Shown here: positions 1-5,887 of the stretch, piece by piece
How the letters are laid out: each line of letters begins with the position of its first letter
How positions within the stretch are numbered: position 1 is the stretch's first letter
IMG/VR virus record: IMGVR_UViG_3300030099_007964
Span: 2,582 to 23,300 of that record
Source of the DNA: a virus
Length of the DNA stretch: 20,719 bases
Reading direction: 5' to 3' (one strand)
Program-made: the position numbers and the translations under genes
Notes under the pieces: generated by a model
Seen by the model: only the letters and a program-made list of their open reading frames with translations
Databases searched by the model: none
What the model was told of the DNA's origin: nothing

Positions 1-16
1 AGGATGTGACTAGATT

Positions 17-973
17 ATGAAAATTGTATACGTTACTGGATGTTTGGGTTTTATTGGATCTCATGTGGTAAACAGGTGTTTGGGATTGGGCTGGAAGGTA
101 TACGGAATTGACAGCGAAACGTATGCTGCAAATCCAAAATTGATCAAGACCTTCAAGAGCCACTATAAAGAAAATTTTACTTTTATCAATGAAGATATCG
201 CAGATTTAAAATACCTTCCTGACTGCGATTACGTAATTAACATCGCTGCGGAGACTCATGTTGGAAATAGTATTATAGATAGCAAACAATTTCTTAGATC
301 TAATGTTGACGGGGTATACAATCTATTAGAATTAATCAGGCAAAAACCAAACAATGTTGACCGCAGACCAATATTTTTTCATTTTAGTACTGATGAAGTT
401 TACGGAGATATTGAAGAGGGTGAGCACACAGAAGAAGATCTGATGAATCCGAGCAATCCCTACTCTGCTTCAAAGGCAGCTGCTGACATGTTGGTAAAAG
501 CTTGGTCTAGAACGTATGGGTTGGAATATATTATCTTGCGACCAACCAATAATTATGGATCTTATCAATACCCAGAGAAACTTATCCCACTTTCAGTAAA
601 ACTTTTACAGCGAGGTAAAAAGATTAGACTTCATGACGAGGGATTGCCTACGCGGAATTGGTTACACGCCGAAGACACAGCATCTGCGGTCATAAGTATC
701 ATAAATAGTGGGAAAATTAACGAGACTTACAACGTTGCTGGAGGCTTTGAGCAACAAAATCGCGAAACAGTTAGGAAAATTATTGAATCTTATCATGGTA
801 CAGACAAAAACTGGGAACAATATGTCGATTTTGGTTATAAAAGGCTTGGGCAGGACGTAAGATATGCCTTAAACGACGACAAATTAAGGGCGTTGGGTTG
901 GAAACCCGAAAAAATATTTAACGAAGAGGTACCAAAGCTGGTACAATTTTATAAAAATAACTTTAAATGGTAG
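17..973 (+). CDS. rfbB-like: dTDP-glucose 4,6-dehydratase-like NAD-dependent sugar nucleotide dehydratase (extended SDR)
   Basis: The predicted protein of 318 residues is an extended short-chain dehydrogenase. An N-terminal Rossmann dinucleotide site (GCLGFIG, residues 8-14) is followed by an acidic residue after the second strand (D32). The STDEVYGD block (124-131) carries the Thr-Asp-Glu triad (T125, D126, E127) typical of dTDP-glucose 4,6-dehydratases, and the catalytic YxxxK pair is Y149/K153. RPTNNYGSYQYPEKLIPL (175-192) is also characteristic of RmlB-type enzymes. The family converts dTDP-glucose to dTDP-4-keto-6-deoxyglucose using bound NAD. Length is slightly short of the usual 330-360 residues, but all key motifs are intact, so it is probably active. 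AGGA at 1-4 is a possible ribosome site. No rmlA, rmlC or rmlD partner is visible, so the final sugar is unknown; another NDP-hexose 4,6-dehydratase specificity is possible. It is best seen as an auxiliary metabolic gene, perhaps for host surface or virion glycan modification. Confidence 0.88.
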   Translation: MKIVYVTGCLGFIGSHVVNRCLGLGWKVYGIDSETYAANPKLIKTFKSHYKENFTFINEDIADLKYLPDCDYVINIAAETHVGNSIIDSKQFLRSNVDGVYNLLELIRQKPNNVDRRPIFFHFSTDEVYGDIEEGEHTEEDLMNPSNPYSASKAAADMLVKAWSRTYGLEYIILRPTNNYGSYQYPEKLIPLSVKLLQRGKKIRLHDEGLPTRNWLHAEDTASAVISIINSGKINETYNVAGGFEQQNRETVRKIIESYHGTDKNWEQYVDFGYKRLGQDVRYALNDDKLRALGWKPEKIFNEEVPKLVQFYKNNFKW

Positions 974-980
974 GAGAACT

Positions 981-1181
981 ATGAAACTTTCAAAACAAGC
1001 AATGGGTGCTCTCATGATGGCTCTGCAAAAGAGTCTTATGGAGCAAAGTGATATCACAGAGTCGCTACAAAAGATGGATTTTACCCCTGGCGCAGAAACA
1101 GAGGGATCAGAACCAGAACTTTATGTAAAGAACCCCCCTCTTGTAAAATTTGGCAACGAAGACCTCGAAGAAGAGGTATAA
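981..1181 (+). CDS. Small hypothetical phage protein (66 aa)
   Basis: I do not recognise this protein with certainty. It begins with a methionine-rich amphipathic helix (residues 1-22, including LMMALQ and LMEQ), then becomes Pro/Glu-rich with an acidic tail (EDLEEEV). Its ribosome site AGGAGA (972-977) overlaps the TAG stop of the upstream gene, and its own TAA overlaps the ATG of the next gene by one base (TAATG at 1179-1183). This supports a real, translationally coupled gene. No signal peptide, membrane segment or metal site is visible. Its place in the cassette leading to the late sigma factor suggests a regulatory or assembly accessory, but that is inference from position only. Confidence 0.7.
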   Translation: MKLSKQAMGALMMALQKSLMEQSDITESLQKMDFTPGAETEGSEPELYVKNPPLVKFGNEDLEEEV

Positions 1182-1420
1182 TGCCAAGCTACGTGTATGA
1201 ATGTGAAAGCTGCGGGGAAGTCATTGAAGTTTTTCATTCTATGTCTGAGGAATTAGCTGATTGTGAGTTATGTAAAAAACAAAATACTCTTAGGAAGATC
1301 CCAGAAGTTCCGATTTACATAAAAAATAACTCCGCGGGAAAGGTTGTCAAAAAACACATCGAAGATGCCAAGCGACAACTTCGCGAGGAGAAAAAAGAAA
1401 TGACGAAGGATTACAAATGA
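1181..1420 (+). CDS. FmdB-type zinc ribbon protein (79 aa)
   Basis: The N-terminus matches the FmdB/CxxC_CxxC_SSSS regulatory family: MPSYVYEC start, paired CxxC motifs at C8/C11 and C28/C31, and the SMSEE stretch (20-24) between the two metal knuckles. One zinc ion is expected to bind the four cysteines. After the ribbon, residues 50-79 form a highly charged basic helix (Lys/Arg/Glu-rich) that could contact nucleic acid or a partner protein. FmdB-type proteins are described as putative regulators, and small versions recur in phages, but their function there is not established. The start ATG overlaps the preceding stop (TAATG), with GAGG just upstream (1173-1176). The gene ends by overlapping the next start (ATGA at 1417-1420). 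Placement three genes before the gp55-like sigma factor makes a role in transcription possible but unproven. Confidence 0.85.
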   Translation: MPSYVYECESCGEVIEVFHSMSEELADCELCKKQNTLRKIPEVPIYIKNNSAGKVVKKHIEDAKRQLREEKKEMTKDYK

Positions 1421-1722
1421 TAAGTCTAATAATTGTTTCTTTAATACTCTCATTCAGCCTGAACTTATTGCTGTTGTGGTATATAAGAAAGATGCTGTCT
1501 AAGCTGTTATATGTCTCCGACAGCATCGGGGACCTATTGGTATCGGCAAAGAATTTTTCTAATCACTTGGGCGGATTACACGAAATGGAAACATATTATG
1601 GAGATGAAACTCTGGGCGGATTAATAAGACATTCTAAGCAAGTTATAGAAGATATAAGAGAATTTGAAGATATATATGCTCTAACAAATGAAGGCTTGGA
1701 AGAAGATGAAGAACAAGAATAA
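1417..1722 (+). CDS. Small membrane-anchored hypothetical protein (101 aa)
   Basis: Residues 2-23 form one strongly hydrophobic segment rich in Ile, Leu, Val and Phe, followed directly by Arg-Lys (RKML). This fits an uncleaved N-terminal membrane anchor with the rest of the protein in the cytoplasm. The remainder looks helical (roughly 30-55 and 68-95) and ends in a very acidic tail (EGLEEDEEQE). I do not recognise a family. A good ribosome site (AAGGA, 1406-1410) lies six bases before the ATG, inside the end of the zinc ribbon gene. The ATGA overlap with that gene and the TAATG overlap with the sigma gene show tight coupling. A spanin, holin or other lysis role cannot be excluded, but there is no lipobox and only one membrane segment, so I assign no function. 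Confidence 0.72.
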   Translation: MISLIIVSLILSFSLNLLLLWYIRKMLSKLLYVSDSIGDLLVSAKNFSNHLGGLHEMETYYGDETLGGLIRHSKQVIEDIREFEDIYALTNEGLEEDEEQE

Positions 1723-2408
1723 TGCCAAAAAAAGCAAAAAAGAAAAATCATTACTTTACTCAGGATCATGAAGACGCAATAGTCAAATATGCACAAACAA
1801 ACGACATCAAGATCCGTACAGACCTCTACATCCAGTGGATAGAGCCTGCCTTTAATGAGATGGTTGATAAGATTATCTACACTTACAAATTCACAAACCT
1901 TCCAAATATTGATGTCCTAAAAGATGAATGCAAAATATGGCTAACGACCATTCTAGATAAGTATGACCCAAACAAGGGGTCGAAAGCGTTTTCTTATTTC
2001 AGTGTTATTACAAAAAATTGGTTCATTCACAAGGTAAAAAAAACAACTCTAGAAAATAAAAGAGAGGTAAAATTTGACCAGATTCCAAAAAATGTCGAGA
2101 TCAGACAATTTACTGTTGTCAATGAGTATGAATCCAAGAGGTTAGAAAAAGAATTTTGGATGAACTTTTGGGAAGAGGTTAATTCTTGGGAAACAACAAA
2201 CATGAAGCCCAACGAAGAGAAGGTTTACGAAGCGATTAGATTAATTTTTTCAAATCCAGATAGAATTGACATCTTCAATAAAAAAGCAATCTATTTTTAC
2301 ATTAGAGAAATTACAGGTCTCAATACAAAACAAGTTGTTAACAATCTAAATAAAATGAGAGTTAAGTACAGAGTTTTTAAAAAGAAATGGGATAAAGGCG
2401 ATTTATAA
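1722..2408 (+). CDS. 55: T4 gp55-like RNA polymerase sigma factor for late transcription
   Basis: The 228-residue protein resembles the late sigma factors of T4-like phages. The central part (about 66-108) fits sigma region 2: an acidic helix (DECKIWLTTILDKYD), then KYDPNKGSKAFSYFSVITKNWF (80-101), the DPxKG-SYF-N-WF signature of phage sigma factors, with a basic follow-on (HKVKK). The C-terminal part (about 188-222) looks like a helix-turn-helix (AIYFYIREITGLNTKQVVNN) and ends in basic residues (FKKKWDKGDL). The family directs host RNA polymerase to late promoters of the form TATAAATA, or NATAAATA in cyanophages, normally with sliding clamp help. T4 gp55 is shorter (185 residues). The start is fixed by TAATG overlap with the membrane-protein gene. 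The baseplate genes just downstream are the kind of genes it should express. It is the best functional clue to a T4-like phage in this half of the window. Confidence 0.85.
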   Translation: MPKKAKKKNHYFTQDHEDAIVKYAQTNDIKIRTDLYIQWIEPAFNEMVDKIIYTYKFTNLPNIDVLKDECKIWLTTILDKYDPNKGSKAFSYFSVITKNWFIHKVKKTTLENKREVKFDQIPKNVEIRQFTVVNEYESKRLEKEFWMNFWEEVNSWETTNMKPNEEKVYEAIRLIFSNPDRIDIFNKKAIYFYIREITGLNTKQVVNNLNKMRVKYRVFKKKWDKGDL

Positions 2409-2441
2409 TACTTTTTTTGTCTTTAACTATTTATTTTTGTT

Positions 2442-2732
2442 ATGAAGGACTTAGAAGCATATATTAACGAAGCAATTAAAAATATTAGAAGTGATCGTGC
2501 TATTACAACGACTCTCTTGATGGAACTAATGGAGTACATCAAAAAAGATGAAGATAGGAGAGAGTCTGTTGGCACTATTGCTGCTAAATATGTTGAGACA
2601 CTCCAAAGATCAAATGAACAACTTGTAAAAATAAGCGCTCTTCTCCAAAAAAAGGCAGGATCTGAACAGGGATTAACAGATGAGGATAAAAGTGAACTGT
2701 TTGATCTTATAAAGGACTCTAGTAATGGTTGA
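2442..2732 (+). CDS. Small helical hypothetical protein (96 aa)
   Basis: The protein is almost entirely predicted helical and charged: residues 1-37 form one or two amphipathic helices, and 50-75 another with heptad-like spacing (ETLQRSNEQLVKISALLQKK). The tail is acidic. There is no membrane segment, signal peptide or metal site, and I do not recognise a family. It follows a 33-base AT-rich gap after the sigma factor gene and ends eight bases inside the baseplate hub gene, so it is probably co-translated with the hub. No clear Shine-Dalgarno sequence precedes the ATG; the upstream bases are a T-rich run. A small helical protein encoded directly before a hub could be a chaperone or hub-assembly factor, but this is positional inference. 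Confidence 0.72.
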   Translation: MKDLEAYINEAIKNIRSDRAITTTLLMELMEYIKKDEDRRESVGTIAAKYVETLQRSNEQLVKISALLQKKAGSEQGLTDEDKSELFDLIKDSSNG

Positions 2733-4821
2733 CAGAAGTAAAACAAATCATTTTGTTGATGGCTTATTAAATCCATATGTTGACACCAATCGTCAAGTAG
2801 TTGAGTCTGGTGAATTTGGAACCACAGAAAAACTTTATAAAGCTTCTCAAAGAGCAGTATCTGATAATTTAGACACAGGAGAATTCCTGGGTATAGTATT
2901 GAGAGTCGATGGCTCCACTATTATGACCCCATCTAAAAATTCAGCTGTATCAAAATCAAATATTATAACAGAGGGTGCTTTAGAAAATAAAATCCAAGAT
3001 CAAGCAAATTTATTACAACTAAGAATAAGAATCCCAAAACTACATTCAATGTTGCCAATTCCAGCTATGAATCCGTCAAATTTTCAAAACCATCCAGACA
3101 ATGAAATAATTGACATGTATCCTGTTTTTGTAGCCAAAGAAGAGGACATGGATATTCCCTCTCCAGGTGATGTTGTATGGGTAAGGATTACAAATAAAAA
3201 TGACAACAACTCTGGGCTTTACACTGGAGTCTACAAAAAATCAGGATACATTACAGAGTCTGAACACATTAAATCACCAAAAAGCATTTATGATCAAAGC
3301 TGCAAAGGTGTGTTATCTACAAGCAAGCAACACAGCCTCGGTGTGGCTTTCCCTCCCCCGATTGAGGGGGGGACTAGTGCCTTTGTATATAACGATTTTT
3401 CGAAAAACAAAAATTCATTAATAAATGATGAAAACCTAATATCATCAAAAGCAGTTCAAGAGCTGTACAATCCAAAAAAGAAACCGAAGGGTGGTAAGGG
3501 CATATGCATCGGAAAACAAGTAATGGGATATACTTCAGAAGATGCTGGTTCACAAAGTGGTCCAATGATGGTTTCTACGACAGGGGGATATCAAAGTTAT
3601 AAAAATGTACCAACAAAAGTAGAAATATTCACAGCGACACCAATAACCCCTCCAGGATGGAGGCTACCTTCTAATAATGGAAGTGCAAGACCAAGGGGCT
3701 TATTAGAAAATAGAGTTAGAAAGTTTGCATTTGACACATTACCCCCAGATTCTCCCTTGGTGGTCAAACTTCCTGAAGGGGGCAGACCTGTTCATAAATT
3801 ACTCGCAGACAGAGTTAGAGCACTAAACAAGTTTTGGAAAAAAACAGTTTTAGATAATATAAAATCTCAGTCTGAAAGGGAAGAGAAAAAAATAACTGGG
3901 ATATGGAATGCAAAAACTCCAAAAGGGGGTTTGAGAGAGCAACTTTATGACAATAATTATACTCGATATAAATATGAAATGTTGCTAGGTGCACACACGG
4001 GTGTAGATGAAAGTGGTAACAAAGACGCAAGAGCATATTCAACTCTTAGCGCCGCTCTTAGCAGAAAAGCGTTTCAGTCGCCACATGAAACTGGTTTAGC
4101 TATAGATTTTTCAACAAATGGACAATATTCAGGAAATGGAAAAAACCAGTACGATAGGATGAATAGTTGGTCATGGCAATGGCTTGTTAATCATGCGTGG
4201 CTTTTTGGCTTAACCCCATTTTCAAATGAGAGTTGGCACTGGGAACTGTTGCCTACTAGGGAATCTTGGGAAACTGGTGTAGATTATGTTGATATTAATG
4301 ATCCATCGTCAGGAATATGGGTGGGAAAGCTTCCATCTTCGCCAGAAAAACAAGCGGAGTTGTACAAAGAAAATTCATTACTACGAGAAGCTGTTGCAAC
4401 TAATGTTCAAATATATGATACAATACCATATTCAAACATAGGACTAGATTCATTTCCGCTAATTCAAAATGATAGTTTATATATTCTGGATAAATATGCC
4501 GAGCCAATGCATTTTCCATACGCTGTTTTTGTTAGAGAGACTCTTCTTGATAATAGCGAGGATCATGGTGTGACAACTGCTAGTGATAGATGGACATATA
4601 GTAAAGAATATAATATTAGAAAAACAAATAGAAAGAAATTTACAGTAAAAGTTGGTCTTCCAAATCCATATATGTCCAATGGAGAAGAAAAAATAAGCTC
4701 TTTATATACTAAAGAGGTTATAGAAAAGGGAGTTAGTGTTGGAGACACGCTGAAATTCAATATGAGAGAAGAACAAATAAGCAAAGAAATATATTTTGGA
4801 TGGTCTGGTAATAATAAATAA
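2725..4821 (+). CDS. 5-like: gp5-like baseplate hub protein with M15 (VanY-type) peptidoglycan peptidase domain
   Basis: This 698-residue protein combines two modules. The N-terminal part (about 50-178) fits a gp5/VgrG-type OB fold: a GEFLGIVLRVDG strand, LQLRIRIPKLHSMLPIP (97-113), then PSPGDVVWVRI (145-155) and a GLYTGVY strand. The central part (about 355-512) is a peptidase of the M15B/VanY D-Ala-D-Ala carboxypeptidase type. SPHETGLAIDF (452-462) gives zinc ligands H454 and D461, and ESWHW (502-506) gives catalytic E502 and ligand H505. T4 gp5 instead carries a lysozyme domain. The expected role is a tail-tip enzyme that opens the cell wall during DNA injection. The C-terminal 180 residues are not assigned. 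A linker (about 205-290) is rich in Gly, Pro, Ser and Lys. AAAGGA (2711-2716) eight bases upstream supports this ATG. All catalytic residues are present, so activity is likely. Confidence 0.86.
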   Translation: MVDRSKTNHFVDGLLNPYVDTNRQVVESGEFGTTEKLYKASQRAVSDNLDTGEFLGIVLRVDGSTIMTPSKNSAVSKSNIITEGALENKIQDQANLLQLRIRIPKLHSMLPIPAMNPSNFQNHPDNEIIDMYPVFVAKEEDMDIPSPGDVVWVRITNKNDNNSGLYTGVYKKSGYITESEHIKSPKSIYDQSCKGVLSTSKQHSLGVAFPPPIEGGTSAFVYNDFSKNKNSLINDENLISSKAVQELYNPKKKPKGGKGICIGKQVMGYTSEDAGSQSGPMMVSTTGGYQSYKNVPTKVEIFTATPITPPGWRLPSNNGSARPRGLLENRVRKFAFDTLPPDSPLVVKLPEGGRPVHKLLADRVRALNKFWKKTVLDNIKSQSEREEKKITGIWNAKTPKGGLREQLYDNNYTRYKYEMLLGAHTGVDESGNKDARAYSTLSAALSRKAFQSPHETGLAIDFSTNGQYSGNGKNQYDRMNSWSWQWLVNHAWLFGLTPFSNESWHWELLPTRESWETGVDYVDINDPSSGIWVGKLPSSPEKQAELYKENSLLREAVATNVQIYDTIPYSNIGLDSFPLIQNDSLYILDKYAEPMHFPYAVFVRETLLDNSEDHGVTTASDRWTYSKEYNIRKTNRKKFTVKVGLPNPYMSNGEEKISSLYTKEVIEKGVSVGDTLKFNMREEQISKEIYFGWSGNNK
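3353..3372 (+). repeat. GC-rich inverted repeat inside the hub gene
   Basis: CTCCCCC (3353-3359) and GGGGGGG (3366-3372) can pair as a seven-base stem with one U-G wobble around the six-base loop GATTGA. It stands out in AT-rich surroundings. In frame it encodes a PPPIEGG turn in the hub linker (about residues 210-216), so protein constraint alone may explain it. No T-run follows, so it is not an intrinsic terminator. Confidence 0.5.
4813..4820 (+). promoter_or_regulatory. Candidate T4-type late promoter (AATAAATA)
   Basis: AATAAATA matches the NATAAATA late promoter form described for T4-like cyanophages and differs from the T4 TATAAATA octamer by one base. It overlaps the TAA stop of the hub gene and lies 53 bases before the next ATG, leaving room for a start site and leader. 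Perfect TATAAATA octamers occur elsewhere only inside genes, but this copy sits in one of the few intergenic gaps. The site is short and the DNA AT-rich, so chance is a real alternative. Confidence 0.45.
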
Positions 4822-4837
4822 AATAAAAAACAATTAA

Positions 4838-4857
4838 TTTAAAAAACATTTTTTAAA
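4838..4857 (+). repeat. Perfect A/T inverted repeat in the 4822-4873 gap
   Basis: TTTAAAAAA (4838-4846) and TTTTTTAAA (4849-4857) are exact reverse complements separated by CA. The arms hold only A/T pairs and the two-base spacer forces a smaller real stem, so any hairpin is weak. It lies between the candidate late promoter and the ribosome site (AAGG, 4858-4861) of the next gene. It could tune the leader or be a by-product of base composition. Confidence 0.4.
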
Positions 4858-4873
4858 AAGGTATTATAATAAT

Positions 4874-5866
4874 ATGACAAGCCATATAAGATCTGAGAAA
4901 AAACAAAAAAGAAATACAACAGCCAAGAATAGGCAAAGACTAAACAATGCTTCATCGGATACTAGATTAAAAAGATCTGGTTTGGGTGGCACAAAACAAG
5001 TAGAAGAAATACCAAACTACGTTCAAGCTGAATGCGAAACAGTGGTAAAGGGGTCAACCAATAGTTGGGTTGTTTTAGGAAGAGACAGACCTGCAACTAG
5101 GCTCTCTGGTGTTGGTGCAGGAATTGATTCTCATTGTTCTATGATAGATTTGTGCGTTGGTCGAGGTGGTAGAGATGTCGTTACCGAGGACGACGAAAGA
5201 CTAATGGAGACAGTTGACCACGATGGAAACCCAGCAACTCCAGAACTAAAGTTCTTTAATAACGATTTTAAGGCTGACGCTGCAAGAATATACATTTCTC
5301 AAAAAACATCTATCGATAAAAATTTTGGTTTAGTTCCTGGCAAAATTGGAAATTATGATGGGCAGTTGGCTAGATCTGCGATTGGTATAAAAGCAGATAA
5401 TATTAGAATGATTGCAAGGCATGGAATAAAATTAGTAACAAGAACGGACGATACTTATTCGACTGGAGGATCAAGTAGTGGAGAAGTTAAAGGCATAAAC
5501 ATAATCGCTGGAAATGATGATTCTGACTTACAGCCAATGGTGAAAGGAAGAAACCTCCGCGCTTTGCTAAGATTAATATGCGAAGATTTAAGAACCACAT
5601 CGTCAGCTGTGCATGATTTGGTTGTAGCTCAAATGGCTTTTAATAATATTTTGGCTGCTCATGTACATGTGGACCCAGTAAGTGGTGTAACTGGACCCTC
5701 AGTTGAGGTAGGTGTAGCAGCTAGCCTTAAGGCTTCGAGAGAAGCGATTCAAATCATACCCTCCCAAATAAATGAAATAATCAATAGGGTGGTAGAAGAC
5801 ATTGAATTCCTATTACCAGCAGGAAGTAGTCGCTCAATTTTAAGCAAACATAATCATGTTAATTAA
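4874..5866 (+). CDS. Putative virion structural (baseplate-associated) protein, 330 aa
   Basis: I do not recognise a named family. The first 45 residues are very basic and probably disordered (Lys/Arg/Asn-rich). The middle (about 130-215) is beta-rich, with the segment ARSAIGIKADNIRMIARHGI (about 165-185) followed by KLVTRTD. That style of short repeating strand resembles beta-helical spike regions and phage structural proteins that follow gp5-like hubs. Residues 225-325 are mostly helical, ending in RSILSKHNHVN. There is no signal peptide or membrane segment. It follows the hub after a 52-base gap with a candidate late promoter and precedes the giant gene by 21 bases. AAGG at 4858-4861 is a distant ribosome site (12-base spacing). 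Position suggests a hub- or spike-proximal component expressed late; the exact role is unknown. Confidence 0.7.
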   Translation: MTSHIRSEKKQKRNTTAKNRQRLNNASSDTRLKRSGLGGTKQVEEIPNYVQAECETVVKGSTNSWVVLGRDRPATRLSGVGAGIDSHCSMIDLCVGRGGRDVVTEDDERLMETVDHDGNPATPELKFFNNDFKADAARIYISQKTSIDKNFGLVPGKIGNYDGQLARSAIGIKADNIRMIARHGIKLVTRTDDTYSTGGSSSGEVKGINIIAGNDDSDLQPMVKGRNLRALLRLICEDLRTTSSAVHDLVVAQMAFNNILAAHVHVDPVSGVTGPSVEVGVAASLKASREAIQIIPSQINEIINRVVEDIEFLLPAGSSRSILSKHNHVN

Positions 5867-5887
5867 TAAAAAGGATGTAGAGAGATA

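Noticed and set aside
2429-2436. TATTTATT, which reads AATAAATA on the minus strand, as a reverse late promoter
   Set aside because: No credible minus-strand gene exists in the window, so it is probably compositional.
3200-3421. Plus-strand 73-residue frame inside the hub gene
   Set aside because: It lies wholly in an alternative frame of a well-supported gene and has no family features.
3967-3974. Perfect TATAAATA inside the hub gene
   Set aside because: Again a Tyr-Lys-Tyr codon run in frame, about 900 bases from the next start.
4865-4870. TATAAT sequence before the 330-aa gene as a sigma70 -10 box
   Set aside because: It ends three bases before the ATG, leaving no room for a leader, and there is no suitable -35 element.
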